A stretch of DNA of 45,443 nucleotides from an uncultured bacterium (GTDB lineage: Bacteria; Bacteroidota; Bacteroidia; Bacteroidales; CAIWKO01), in assembly GCA_903862465.1 (NCBI GenBank), contig CAIOYH010000029.1, positions 1 to 45,443 on the forward strand, in the 5' to 3' direction. Position 1 is the first letter of the stretch; each line of letters begins with the position of its first letter. Below, in pieces: positions 18,150 through 27,067 of this stretch. The notes under the pieces are model-generated. The model saw nothing but the letters and a program-made list of their open reading frames with translations. It was not told where the DNA came from and ran no database searches. The position numbers and the translations under genes are program-made.

Positions 18150-18803
18150 ATGAAAAAATTTGCAGTTATTTTAGCAGGATGCGGCAACATAGACGGTGCC
18201 GAAATCCACGAATCGGTGATGACGCTGCTTGCCATAGACAAGTTGGGCGCGCAATACCGTTGTTTTGCTCCCGATGTGTATCAGCACCATGTGGTTGACC
18301 ACTATCGCAAGAAACCCATGCCCGAATTGCGCAATGTGTTGGTGGAGTCGGCTCGCATAGCCCGCGGCGACATACAAGCGCTTTCGGAATACAAACCCGA
18401 CGATTTCGATGCGTTGGTGATGCCCGGCGGTATGGGCGCTGCCAAAAATTTGTGCGATTATCACAAAAAAGGCGCTGCCATGAAAGTCAATCCCGAGGTG
18501 AAGGCTGCCATTCTCAATACCTTTAAATTGCACAAACCCATAGGTGCCTTGTGCATCGCCCCCGTGATGTTGGCAAAACTCATTCCGCAGGTCACCATCA
18601 CCATGGGCGCGAGCGAAGACGCCGAAAAGATAACCGCCACGATGGGCGCCACCAACATCCGCAGCACGCATGGCGATGTGGTGATTGACACCAAAAACAA
18701 TGTGTTCACCACGCCCTGCTATATGCTCGATGCCACCATCAAAGATATAGCCGAAGGCGCCGAAAACCTCATCGCTGCCATACTGAAAAAGCTTGGCGAA
18801 TAA
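18150..18803 (+). CDS. elbB: Isoprenoid biosynthesis glyoxalase ElbB (DJ-1/PfpI superfamily)
   Basis: The 217-aa product matches ElbB (ElbB/Elb2, YhbL type) along its whole length: FAVILAGCGNIDGAEIHESV at the N-terminus, the GGMGAAKNLCDY segment, and the nucleophile elbow GALCIAPV with Cys135. Members show weak glyoxalase activity and have been linked to isoprenoid synthesis; the physiological substrate is uncertain. The gene is monocistronic, with a TAACTTTG box at 18094-18101. A 227-codon open frame on the opposite strand is a shadow of this gene. Confidence 0.92.
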   Translation: MKKFAVILAGCGNIDGAEIHESVMTLLAIDKLGAQYRCFAPDVYQHHVVDHYRKKPMPELRNVLVESARIARGDIQALSEYKPDDFDALVMPGGMGAAKNLCDYHKKGAAMKVNPEVKAAILNTFKLHKPIGALCIAPVMLAKLIPQVTITMGASEDAEKITATMGATNIRSTHGDVVIDTKNNVFTTPCYMLDATIKDIAEGAENLIAAILKKLGE

Positions 18804-18837
18804 ACAACACAAATCGAATATAGCGCCAACTATGAAA

Positions 18838-19012
18838 AGCCACCATCTTGCCACAAAGGCACTAAGACTCCAAGAAACACTAAGTTTTTGAAAGATGCTT
18901 GTTCAATAGAACCATTCTTTGTGATGCTTTGTGTCTTCGTGTCCCTGCCTGACTGTGTCCCTCATGACAATGTCACGCAGGCAGGTTCGTGGTGTTTTTT
19001 TTCTTTGTGGTT
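18838..19012. repeat. Dispersed 8-bp-type repeats and a palindrome
   Basis: CCACAAAGGCACTAAGACTC near 18840 and its complement-like CTTTGTGTCTTCGTGTCC near 18926 belong to the same family as the large repeat field at 32825-33225. Between and after them CCTGCCTG (18944-18951) pairs with CAGGCAGG (18977-18984), giving an interrupted hairpin. No gene lies between 18804 and 19171. Confidence 0.7.
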
Positions 19013-19143
19013 TTCGAAAGTAGCTCTTTATTAAAATGCCGCAGTTTCCCAAAATTGAAGCAATAAAACCGATAAAAAACAGTTTGAAATCCGTAGAAAA
19101 ATCATTACACGAAAATAAATTTCTCTATATGGATTTTTTTTAG

Positions 19144-19151
19144 TAATTTTG
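19144..19151 (+). promoter_or_regulatory. -7 box of the 868-aa secreted protein gene
   Basis: TAATTTTG matches TAnnTTTG and lies 20 bases upstream of the ATG at 19172. Confidence 0.6.
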
Positions 19152-19171
19152 ATGAACTTTTTTTAGCATCT

Positions 19172-21778
19172 ATGAAAAACACTTTCTTATCGGCATGGCT
19201 TCTTTTGGTTTTGAGCATCACAGCTTTTGCCACGCATCAGCGTGCTGGGGAAATTACGTATGTATGGAAATATGGCTACACCTATGAAGCTACTATTATT
19301 ACCTATACCTTCACCCCTAGCCCCGCCGACCGCCCTGAGTTGGAATTGTTTTGGGGCGATGGCACCTCTTCTATTATTACCCGCACATCAAAAGAGAATT
19401 TGCCCAATAATATTAGCCGAAACACTTATACATACGCTGGAGATGGCACCGGCGGTAGACATACATATCCCGCGGCAGCCGTTTATAAGTTGTCAATGGA
19501 AGACCCCAACCGCAACAATGGCATCATCAACATACCTAACTCGGTCAATACCGTTTTTTATATCGAAACCTATTTGGTTATCAACAATTGGTTGGGCAAC
19601 AATTCCTCGCCCATACTCACCAACCCGCCTGTTGATAATGCCTGCATCTATAAACCCTTTATGCATAACCCGTGGGCGATTGACCCCGATGGCGACAGTT
19701 TGTCCTATCGTTTAGATTTCTGCAAAGGTTCGGGAGGGGAATATATCCCCGGATTTTTTTATCCCCCTGCCAACAACTCACTCACTATTGATCCCTATAC
19801 GGGCGAAATGTTGTGGGATAGTCCGCAGTTGAATGGCGAATATAATATATGTATCATTGTTGATGAATGGCGCCATGGCATTTGGATAGGCTCGGTGAGG
19901 CGCGATATGCAAATAACGGTGGTGGCGTGCGACAACGACCAACCCGTTATAGATGCTATGAAAGATACCTGCGTGGAAGCAGGCACCTATCTCGCCTTCA
20001 ATGTACATGCTTCCGACCCTAATGGGGATATTATTACCCTTACGGGGAATGGGACGCCGCTGACAGTGCCGTCATCTCCGGCACATTTCACCCAACCGGT
20101 GCAGGGCATAGCAACCGTCAACTCGCAATTCACTTGGCAAACGGAATGTTCGCATGTAAAGAAGAACCCCTATCAAATGAATTTCAAAGCGCAAGATGAT
20201 GGCTTCCCCGTTGAACTTGTCAACTTCGCCTCCATGCGTATAACGGTGGTGGCGCCTTCTCCCAAAAACCTCACCGCAACCCCTTCGGGCAATCATATCA
20301 ACCTGAAATGGAACAAAGAGACCTGTACCAATGCCGTTGGCTATCGTATCTATCGCCGCAACGGTTACTACGGTTTCTTCCCCGACCATTGCGAAACGGG
20401 CGTGCCTGCCTACACGGGCTATGTGAAAATTGATCAAATAAATGATATCAATGACACCATTTATCTTGATGATAACAATGGCGCGGGATTGATACGCGGC
20501 ATAGATTATTGTTATATGGTGATAGCGTATTTTGCCGATGAAGCCGAGAGTTATGCTTCCTTGGAAGCTTGCGCCGTATTGCAAAAAGATGTGCCTGTGC
20601 TCACCAATGTCAGCATCACCTCCACCGACGTGGCGACCGGCACCGTCTATGTAGCATGGTCGAAGCCCACCGAATTCGACACCATCCAAATCCCGGGACC
20701 TTATAAATATTTAATCTATCGCGGACAGAATTTCTCAGGGGCACCTTACACACTTATTGATTCCGTTGCGTCCATAAACGATACCACCTACAATGATTCG
20801 CTACTCAACACTAAAGATATGCCCTATCATTACCGCATAGATTTCTATAATGACGAACCGGGCAATCATTTTTTGGTAGGAGCTACCACGCCTGCCTCTT
20901 CCGTATTTTTAACACTGACGCCCACGGATAACAAAATCATACTCTCGTGGCAATTTGATGTGCCATGGCAAAATGATTACTATGTCATTTACCGACTGAA
21001 TCCTATCACCACGCTTTATGATTCCATAGGATATACGCTTCAACATACCTACTCCGACAGTGCGCTCATCAATGGCACCACCTATTGCTATTATGTGAAA
21101 TCCGTGGGACGCTACTCGGCTAGTGGCTATGCCTATCCTTTAATCAATTTGTCCGAACGGGTTTGTGGCGTGCCTATAGATAATGTGGCGCCATGTCCTC
21201 CTTATATATATGGTGAAGCAAACTGTAAAGAAGTCTTCAATCGTTTAATTTGGACCAATCCCAATCATTCGTGTGCGGATGATGTGGTTCGATATAATTT
21301 GTATTACTCTCCGGATGCAAACAGTTCAGACTTTTCGGTGATATTTACTACTACGAACTTATCAGATACGAATTTCATCCATTCGACTATTTATACCATA
21401 GCGGGCTGTTATTATGTCACTGCCCTAGATTCCAACAATAATGAGAGCCTCCCGAGTAATGTGCTCTGTTTTGATATTGACGTGTGCTCGCCTTACACTT
21501 TGCCCAATGTTTTCACTCCGAATGGCGATGGCTCGAATGATGTGTTTAAACCTTTTCCGTATAATTTTGTAGAGAAAATCTATATACAGATATTTAATCG
21601 TTGGGGAACGGTGGTTTTCACCACAGAAAACCCGGATATTAATTGGGATGGCAAGGACAAAATGTCAAATCGCGATTGCAGCGTGGGAGTTTACTACTAT
21701 GTGTGCGATGTCTATGAACGCAAGTTGAATGGCTTGGCTAAAAGAAGTTTAACGGGCACAATCACCTTGATTCGATGA
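19172..21778 (+). CDS. Large secreted protein with fibronectin-like domains and T9SS type B (gliding-type) sorting domain
   Basis: The 868-aa protein has a signal peptide (1-20, ending AFATHQ). Residues of about 21-260 form a domain common in Bacteroidota surface proteins (HQRAGEITYVWKYGYTYEA, then DPDGDSLSYRL like a cadherin/PKD-type strand). About 365-760 holds several fibronectin type III-like repeats (NLTATPSGNHINLKWN, YRIYRRNG, YLIYRG). The C-terminus (about 776-868) is a type B sorting domain, starting LPNVFTPNGDGSNDVF and ending in GTITLIR. Type B substrates are exported by T9SS and attached through other machinery than type A. It is probably a surface adhesin or scaffold; no catalytic motif is seen. 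Confidence 0.88.
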   Translation: MKNTFLSAWLLLVLSITAFATHQRAGEITYVWKYGYTYEATIITYTFTPSPADRPELELFWGDGTSSIITRTSKENLPNNISRNTYTYAGDGTGGRHTYPAAAVYKLSMEDPNRNNGIINIPNSVNTVFYIETYLVINNWLGNNSSPILTNPPVDNACIYKPFMHNPWAIDPDGDSLSYRLDFCKGSGGEYIPGFFYPPANNSLTIDPYTGEMLWDSPQLNGEYNICIIVDEWRHGIWIGSVRRDMQITVVACDNDQPVIDAMKDTCVEAGTYLAFNVHASDPNGDIITLTGNGTPLTVPSSPAHFTQPVQGIATVNSQFTWQTECSHVKKNPYQMNFKAQDDGFPVELVNFASMRITVVAPSPKNLTATPSGNHINLKWNKETCTNAVGYRIYRRNGYYGFFPDHCETGVPAYTGYVKIDQINDINDTIYLDDNNGAGLIRGIDYCYMVIAYFADEAESYASLEACAVLQKDVPVLTNVSITSTDVATGTVYVAWSKPTEFDTIQIPGPYKYLIYRGQNFSGAPYTLIDSVASINDTTYNDSLLNTKDMPYHYRIDFYNDEPGNHFLVGATTPASSVFLTLTPTDNKIILSWQFDVPWQNDYYVIYRLNPITTLYDSIGYTLQHTYSDSALINGTTYCYYVKSVGRYSASGYAYPLINLSERVCGVPIDNVAPCPPYIYGEANCKEVFNRLIWTNPNHSCADDVVRYNLYYSPDANSSDFSVIFTTTNLSDTNFIHSTIYTIAGCYYVTALDSNNNESLPSNVLCFDIDVCSPYTLPNVFTPNGDGSNDVFKPFPYNFVEKIYIQIFNRWGTVVFTTENPDINWDGKDKMSNRDCSVGVYYYVCDVYERKLNGLAKRSLTGTITLIR

Positions 21779-21831
21779 TGCGAAATTAGGCGAAATCGCA
21801 AATTTTTCATTTTTTTCTCCGCTATGTCAAT

Positions 21832-21839
21832 TATTTTTG
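21832..21839 (+). promoter_or_regulatory. -7 box of the OPT transporter gene
   Basis: TATTTTTG matches TAnnTTTG and lies 53 bases upstream of the ATG at 21893. Confidence 0.5.
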
Positions 21840-21892
21840 CTTATTTAGCAGAATAATTCCAATTCTTATTTATTAACTAAAATCAAATAATT

Positions 21893-23968
21893 ATGTCAGA
21901 ACAGAAAAAATTTGTGCCTTTTGTATCGTCAGAGACCAACATGGCAGAGTTCACAGTTCGCGCCTTAATCATCGGCTTGATTATGTCGGTGGTGTTGGGT
22001 GCCGCTAATGCGTATCTAGGACTGAAAGCCGGGATGACCATTGCCGCAACGTATCCCGCTGCTGTAATAGGTATGGCAATTTTAAAAATGGTTAAGGGTT
22101 CTATTCTTGAAGAAAACTTTGCTCGTACTGTAGGCTCCATTGGAGAATCCGTAGCAGCAGGAGCCATCTTCACCTTACCCGCATTTTTCATTTCAGGGGT
22201 GTGGCCCGAGTTTTATACTCCGGGACATTATATCACTTCGGCATTGATACTCGTTGCCGGTGGTATCTTAGGTATTATGTTTGTCGCCTTATTGCGCAGA
22301 GTGATGGTGGAAGATGCTGAATTGAAGTTCCCCGAATCTATTGCGGCTGCCGAGATTCACAAAGCAGGACGCAGAAGCGGTGGTGGATCTAAATTCCTTT
22401 TTGGCGCTATGATAGGCGGTGCAGTGATACAAGCCTTAGGTCAATTTAAGTTCTTCGCCACAACATGGGAGAAATTTATTGTCTTTGGAAAACAAACAAT
22501 AACAGGTACAGTTTTTACAGGTAAAGGTGGATTGCTTTTAAGTTCTCCCGGCATCAGCCCCGCGTATATGGGTGTTGGATATATCATCGGACCCAAATTG
22601 GGCGCATTGAACTTTAGCGGTGGATTAATCGCTTGGGGTTTGTTAGCACCTATTATATATTATTTCATTGCTCCTTCCATCAATATGGACTTTCTCAATA
22701 GTTGGGCAGCCATGCTCCAAGTGAAAGACCCCAACATGACCACGGCTGATGCTTTGGCAAAAGTGAGCGATTCAGGTTATCAAATCACACAGGTGTGGAG
22801 ATTCATCGTGCGTCCTATCGCTATTGGCGGTATGCTTATGGGTGCATGCTTCACTTTATTCAAAATGAGAAAGAGTCTAGGCGCCGGCATCTCAAGAGCT
22901 TTGGGCGATGTTCGCAAAGCTGCAGGTGGTGGCAATGTTGCTACAGATCGTACAGAAAAAGACATTTCCTTCTTATGGATAGTAGCGGGTATTTTAGGCG
23001 TTGCTTGTTTAACCTTCTGCATAGCGTTCTTTGTATTTAATGCAAGTTTAATTGTTTCTATAGCAGCAGCCACAGTGCTAATCGTCTTAGCGTTTCTGTT
23101 TGGAGCTGTTTCAGGATATTTGGTTGGCATCATGGGTTCGAGTAACAATCCTATCAGCGGATTGACCTTGACTGCTTTGGTTGTCACGGCATTGATTCTT
23201 GTAGCCCTTGGCGTAAGCGGAAAAGAAGGCATCGCAACCGTTTTAGGCGTTGCGGCTATTGTTTGTGTTTCGGCTGCCGTTGCCGGCGAAATGCTTCAAG
23301 ATTTGAAAGCAGGACATATCTTAGGTGGAACACCATGGAAAATGCAGATTGGAGATATCATTGGCGTTATCTTAGCCGCATCGGTTATGTTTGGCGTATT
23401 GGTTATTTTGAATCAAGGTGATATTGCTAAAGGTATAAAAGAAGGGTATGAAGGCGGCTTTGGCAGTAAAAACTTGTCGGCACCCCAAGCGAGTTTGATG
23501 GCGATGCTATCTAAAGGTATTGTTGGCGGACAAATGGCATGGCCTCTCATCATTGTGGGTATGCTCATGGGACTTGGTTTAATTTTGATGCAGGTAAAAA
23601 GCCCGATGCTTGTCAGTGTGGGTATGTATTTGCCACTCGAAACAACCTTTGCTATCTTTTTAGGTGGTGTTGTAAAAGGCATTGTTGAAGCCATCGGAAA
23701 GAAGAATAACTATTCACTTGGACAGAATGTGCGCATGGAGAACACAGGAGTGCTGCTTGCTTCCGGATTTATTGCCGGAGAGGCTTTGATGGGATTGGTA
23801 TTTGCATTGCTATATTTCCTCAATGTGCCTACCTTTGCAATTTTCTCCGAACCATCATTCTTAGTAAGTATTTTGGTGTTAATCATCATCGCGTTTGTTT
23901 TGGTTTATTTCCCTGTAAAACATAGAGGCGCCGCTGACGAGCCACCTCCACCAAGTGGAAACTTCTAA
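21893..23968 (+). CDS. OPT family oligopeptide transporter
   Basis: The 691-aa product is a polytopic membrane protein with about 14-16 hydrophobic segments. Typical OPT features are AAYL/LGLKAGMTIAATYPAAVIGM near the start (as NAYLGLKAGMTIAATYPAA), FARTVGSIGESVAAG, FPESIAAAEIHKAG and GSSNNPISGLT. Members import small peptides or metal chelates using the proton gradient. The bacterial branch, to which this belongs, is poorly characterised. Its gene ends at a clear hairpin terminator (23979-24013), which separates it from the patatin gene. Confidence 0.92.
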   Translation: MSEQKKFVPFVSSETNMAEFTVRALIIGLIMSVVLGAANAYLGLKAGMTIAATYPAAVIGMAILKMVKGSILEENFARTVGSIGESVAAGAIFTLPAFFISGVWPEFYTPGHYITSALILVAGGILGIMFVALLRRVMVEDAELKFPESIAAAEIHKAGRRSGGGSKFLFGAMIGGAVIQALGQFKFFATTWEKFIVFGKQTITGTVFTGKGGLLLSSPGISPAYMGVGYIIGPKLGALNFSGGLIAWGLLAPIIYYFIAPSINMDFLNSWAAMLQVKDPNMTTADALAKVSDSGYQITQVWRFIVRPIAIGGMLMGACFTLFKMRKSLGAGISRALGDVRKAAGGGNVATDRTEKDISFLWIVAGILGVACLTFCIAFFVFNASLIVSIAAATVLIVLAFLFGAVSGYLVGIMGSSNNPISGLTLTALVVTALILVALGVSGKEGIATVLGVAAIVCVSAAVAGEMLQDLKAGHILGGTPWKMQIGDIIGVILAASVMFGVLVILNQGDIAKGIKEGYEGGFGSKNLSAPQASLMAMLSKGIVGGQMAWPLIIVGMLMGLGLILMQVKSPMLVSVGMYLPLETTFAIFLGGVVKGIVEAIGKKNNYSLGQNVRMENTGVLLASGFIAGEALMGLVFALLYFLNVPTFAIFSEPSFLVSILVLIIIAFVLVYFPVKHRGAADEPPPPSGNF

Positions 23969-23978
23969 ATAAAAAATC

Positions 23979-24013
23979 AAATGGGATTTTGTTCTGCAGA
24001 ATCCCATTTTTTT
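23979..24013 (+). terminator. Rho-independent terminator after the OPT gene
   Basis: AAATGGGATT (23979-23988) pairs perfectly with AATCCCATTT (24000-24009) around an 11-base loop, followed by a run of T. It overlaps an in-frame upstream ATG of the patatin gene at 23981, which supports the later start for that gene. Confidence 0.9.
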
Positions 24014-24037
24014 ATAATTTCGCAGCCAAAAAAAATC

Positions 24038-24955
24038 ATGTCACAGAAAGTTTCATTAGTACTATCAAGCGGAGGTTGTCGAGGGCTTGCCCATATTGGC
24101 GTCATCGAAGAACTGTTGAAGGATGGATATGAAATCACGTCTATTTCAGGGTCGTCTGTGGGCTCATTAATTGGTGGGATTTACTGTTCGGGCAACATCA
24201 AAAGATTCACCGAATGGGTTTGCCAATTGGATGAGGTGGATGTGTTCGACTTTATGGACTTCACCTTTACGGGACAAGGATTCATAAAAGCCGAACGCTT
24301 TTTCCGAAGTCTTGAAGAATTTATTGGCTGCAAAACATTCGAAGAACTGAAGATACCTTTATCTGTAGTGGCAACCGATTTGACGCATCGCTCCGAGGTA
24401 GTGTTTGACAAAGGCAACCTTTTGTTGGCTATCAGAGCTTCGGTAGCGATTCCTTCTATTGTTACTCCGGTATTATATAAAGACATGGTTTTGGTGGATG
24501 GTGGCGTCATCAACCCCATCCCTTCCGACTGTGTAAAACGTACTGAGGGTGATATTTTGGTGGTCGTAGATGTCAATGCTAACATTCCTTATGAGAAACC
24601 AACGTTTGATGCCATAATCTTTCCAAAGAAACAGTTCTCCGTAAAAAGAAATCTTTTCAGATACATAAAAAACAACTTCAATTTGTTCTCTGATGAGAAA
24701 CCTGCAAGTCAAGAAACGCATGGCTATCTCAGTGTGATTGACAAAACCTTTGACATCATGCAAGACCAAATCTGCCGTTTGACTGTTATGCAAGAAAAAC
24801 CCGACATCAGCATTGACATCTCACGCCATGCCGCTTCCACCTTCGAATTCTATAAAGCTCAAGAGCTCATAGAAGCAGGAAAAATTGCATACCGAAAAGC
24901 TAAGGGCACTAAGCAAACCCATATACACCATACATCTCAAATCAATAAATCATAA
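24038..24955 (+). CDS. Patatin-like phospholipase family protein
   Basis: The 305-aa protein has the patatin elements in order: the oxyanion-hole glycines SGGCRGLAHIGV (11-22), the nucleophile elbow GSSVG with Ser40, and the catalytic aspartate in VDGGVINPIP (Asp154). It should hydrolyse acyl esters of lipids with a Ser-Asp dyad. No signal peptide is visible, so it is cytosolic or membrane-associated. The ATG at 24038 was preferred to 23981 because the earlier one lies inside the terminator stem and adds a non-conserved tail. The PqqD-like gene follows after 15 bases, so they probably form an operon. Confidence 0.88.
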   Translation: MSQKVSLVLSSGGCRGLAHIGVIEELLKDGYEITSISGSSVGSLIGGIYCSGNIKRFTEWVCQLDEVDVFDFMDFTFTGQGFIKAERFFRSLEEFIGCKTFEELKIPLSVVATDLTHRSEVVFDKGNLLLAIRASVAIPSIVTPVLYKDMVLVDGGVINPIPSDCVKRTEGDILVVVDVNANIPYEKPTFDAIIFPKKQFSVKRNLFRYIKNNFNLFSDEKPASQETHGYLSVIDKTFDIMQDQICRLTVMQEKPDISIDISRHAASTFEFYKAQELIEAGKIAYRKAKGTKQTHIHHTSQINKS

Positions 24956-24970
24956 ATCTAAAATCCAATC

Positions 24971-25342
24971 ATGGCAGTCAACTTTTTTCAAAGAAGAAAA
25001 ATCCTCAAAAAGCTAAACTATATGGAAGCAACGCCCATTAGAAAAAGCAAATTCGAAACCGATGAACACGGTATCGTAACTATAGTGGTTCCAAAGTTCA
25101 AAAACGAGAAATTCAACACCTTTTTTTGTTCTCCACGCAAACGCTTTTTCCGCATTGTGCTCGACGAGTTAGGTTCAAACGTATGGCTACAAGTTGATGG
25201 CAGAACGAAGGTTAGGACTATCTGCGAAAAATCTTTAGAGTTGTTGGGCGACAAGGTGCAACCCGTTCAGCTTCGCGTTACCAAATTCCTGACCATGCTC
25301 TACGAAGCACGATACATCTCCTTTCAGGAAATTGAAAAATAA
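24971..25342 (+). CDS. PqqD-like (RRE-type) protein
   Basis: The 123-aa product resembles the PqqD family: after a basic N-terminus, VLDELGSNVWLQVDG, TKVRTICEKSLELLGD and RVTKFLTMLYEARYISF reproduce the winged-helix pattern in which PqqD-like peptide-recognition domains bind precursor peptides. Here no radical SAM maturase or precursor peptide gene is adjacent, and stand-alone proteins of this type are widespread in Bacteroidota next to housekeeping genes. The function is therefore open. It follows the patatin gene closely and converges with the anti-sigma-like gene 18 bases further on. Confidence 0.75.
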   Translation: MAVNFFQRRKILKKLNYMEATPIRKSKFETDEHGIVTIVVPKFKNEKFNTFFCSPRKRFFRIVLDELGSNVWLQVDGRTKVRTICEKSLELLGDKVQPVQLRVTKFLTMLYEARYISFQEIEK

Positions 25343-25360
25343 AATGTAGAAATCTTTGTG

Positions 25361-26380
25361 CTATTTGCTGCGCACTATAGTGATAGGTCCTTTAATCAAA
25401 CCCTTGCTATTCGTCTTGTCTTTATAGCTTAAAATGTAATAATAGGTGCCGTCAGGAACGCTTTGTGCATCCCAATCGTTCATATAGGAGTTCCGTTCAT
25501 AAACAATCTTACCATTGCGGTCGGCAATCAACAAGGAATTCTCAGGATATTTATCCAAATTCTTTATCACAAACATATCATTAAATCCATCTCCATTAGG
25601 GGTGAATACGTTTGGTATTTCAAGATTATAAACAATGGTTTCCACAGGATTCACAGTGTTCTCTTGCGTATTAGGCTCGATGATAGGTGTAAATTCAGAT
25701 TCCGTTTCGGTGTTTTGGTCAACAATAGGTTCCTGATGAAGCGTTGAGTTCTGCGGGTTCAGCTTTTGGATATAATTCAACAAATTCAACACATTATTTT
25801 TCGGTTTAGTGCCTTCATTGTCATGTTTTGTGGAGGCAACATGCGCTTTGCTATCCTTCGCAGGATTTGAATTATTGTCTGCAACCGTTGTGTTTGCTTT
25901 GTTTGTTGAGTTGTCTTGTTTGGCAGGTGCCACTTGAATCTTATTAGGAGTCTTCACATCGTGATTCTTTACAACAGCCGTTTTATTTTCCACTATTGGC
26001 GCCTGAGTGTTCAGGTCATTGCTTTGTTTAGCAATCGGAGGAATTGTCTGAGATATTTTTGCAGGTGCGACAGAATTTTCCACCTTATTAAACAGTTCAT
26101 TCTTTATAACATAAACAGCTCCAAAAGCAATACCTATGGTGAGACAAGCCGCAGCAGCATAACTAATCCATACTTTAGCTTGCATCGAAGCTACTTGTGT
26201 TTGTGGATTAAAGGAGCGCTTCAGTTTCCTGAAAGAAACAAAATCCAACACATCCTTTTTAAAAAGTTTGTACTTCAGCTTTCCCCAAATGTGCGCATTT
26301 GGAGCGTGCTGATAGTTATCCAAAACATTTTTAAGATGACTATCGAAATTTGTTAGACCGTTATGTATATTCCCACTCAT
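25361..26380 (-). CDS. Anti-sigma-like single-pass membrane protein ending in a T9SS type B/gliding sorting domain
   Basis: The 339-aa protein has three parts. Residues 1-70 are a soluble, basic, helical region (NAHIWGKLKYKLF), as in cytosolic anti-sigma domains. Residues of about 71-92 form one transmembrane segment (WISYAAAACLTIGIAFGAVY). A disordered N/K/T/Q-rich linker (about 97-245) leads to a type B sorting-type domain (about 248-339; IPNVFTPNGDGFNDMF, DGTYYYILSYKD). There is no cleavable N-terminal signal peptide. Its ATG shares one base with the stop codon of the ECF sigma gene, so translation is coupled. The anti-sigma role is inferred from topology and neighbourhood. The combination of an inner-membrane anchor with a sorting-type domain is unusual and is discussed in the findings. 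Confidence 0.72.
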   Translation of the reverse strand: MSGNIHNGLTNFDSHLKNVLDNYQHAPNAHIWGKLKYKLFKKDVLDFVSFRKLKRSFNPQTQVASMQAKVWISYAAAACLTIGIAFGAVYVIKNELFNKVENSVAPAKISQTIPPIAKQSNDLNTQAPIVENKTAVVKNHDVKTPNKIQVAPAKQDNSTNKANTTVADNNSNPAKDSKAHVASTKHDNEGTKPKNNVLNLLNYIQKLNPQNSTLHQEPIVDQNTETESEFTPIIEPNTQENTVNPVETIVYNLEIPNVFTPNGDGFNDMFVIKNLDKYPENSLLIADRNGKIVYERNSYMNDWDAQSVPDGTYYYILSYKDKTNSKGLIKGPITIVRSK

Positions 26381-26919
26381 TATTTTTTGCTTGACAGCTT
26401 TTCTTGTATTATTTTTCGTGCTTTCGATAACTGTGATTTTGACGTTCCGACGTTTATATCCAGTATCTCGGCAATTTCTTTATGTTTATATCCCTCAACA
26501 ACGTATAAGTTGAGCACTATTCTATATCCATGGGGCAATTCGTTCATCACTTTCAATATTGCATCGGCTGAATGATTGTCCGAAATTTGCAAATCTTCAC
26601 CATCTTTGATATCAATCTCCATAATATCATCAATATCGGAATGGAAGTAATGCTTCAAGTTTTTTCTGTAGTTGTTTATTGCTGTATTTACCACGATTCT
26701 TCTTATCCACGAACTAATCGAACTTTCTTTCCGAAAGGTGTGAATTTCCGAAAGAATCGTCATAAATGCCATCATCAAAACATCTTCAGCTTCATCTTTG
26801 GTACGGCAATACCTCATACAAATGCCCATCATAGATGACTTATAAGTATCAAAGAGAGCCTTTTGTGCCTTCCTGTTTCCAGCAATACAACCCTCAATTA
26901 TTTTTTCTTCAAAGCTCAT
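26380..26919 (-). CDS. ECF-type RNA polymerase sigma factor
   Basis: The 179-aa protein has sigma region 2 (about 20-85; MMGICMRYCRTKDEAEDVLM, then SSISSWIRRIVVNTAINNYR) and region 4 (about 120-175; LPHGYRIVLNLYVVEGYKHKEIAEIL with the helix-turn-helix INVGTSKSQLSKARK). It should direct RNA polymerase to a small set of promoters. It sits upstream of, and one base overlapping with, the membrane protein that probably controls it. A candidate own-type promoter lies at 26933-26958, which would allow autoregulation. It is divergent from pepD. Confidence 0.93.
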   Translation of the reverse strand: MSFEEKIIEGCIAGNRKAQKALFDTYKSSMMGICMRYCRTKDEAEDVLMMAFMTILSEIHTFRKESSISSWIRRIVVNTAINNYRKNLKHYFHSDIDDIMEIDIKDGEDLQISDNHSADAILKVMNELPHGYRIVLNLYVVEGYKHKEIAEILDINVGTSKSQLSKARKIIQEKLSSKK

Positions 26920-26932
26920 CTATTTTTTTTAA

Positions 26933-26958
26933 GACAATAAAATTATACAAAAGGTTGC
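26933..26958 (-). promoter_or_regulatory. Candidate ECF promoter of the sigma gene
   Basis: On the minus strand GCAACC (26958-26953), a typical ECF -35 core with AAC, is followed after 17 bases by GTC (26935-26933), a typical ECF -10 core. The spacing is ideal for this sigma class. The -10 lies 13 bases before the ATG, so the leader would be very short. The 11-mer GCAACCTTTTG recurs upstream of the 913-aa secreted protein gene. Confidence 0.5.
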
Positions 26959-27019
26959 ACACTGAGGACATTTTTTTAAAATAAATTACTTTTTTATGCG
27001 TTTTGTCCAATTAATAGTA

Positions 27020-27027
27020 TAAATTTG
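27020..27027 (+). promoter_or_regulatory. -7 box of pepD
   Basis: TAAATTTG matches TAnnTTTG, 40 bases upstream of the pepD start. A TTTG at 27002-27005 is only 14 bases away, too close to be a standard -33 element. Confidence 0.5.
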
Positions 27028-27067
27028 TTGAGTTATTCTGATTACTAATTTTAATTTTTAATTTACT

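Noticed and set aside
18171-18854. A 227-codon frame opposite elbB
   Set aside because: It is the antisense of a gene with clear family motifs.
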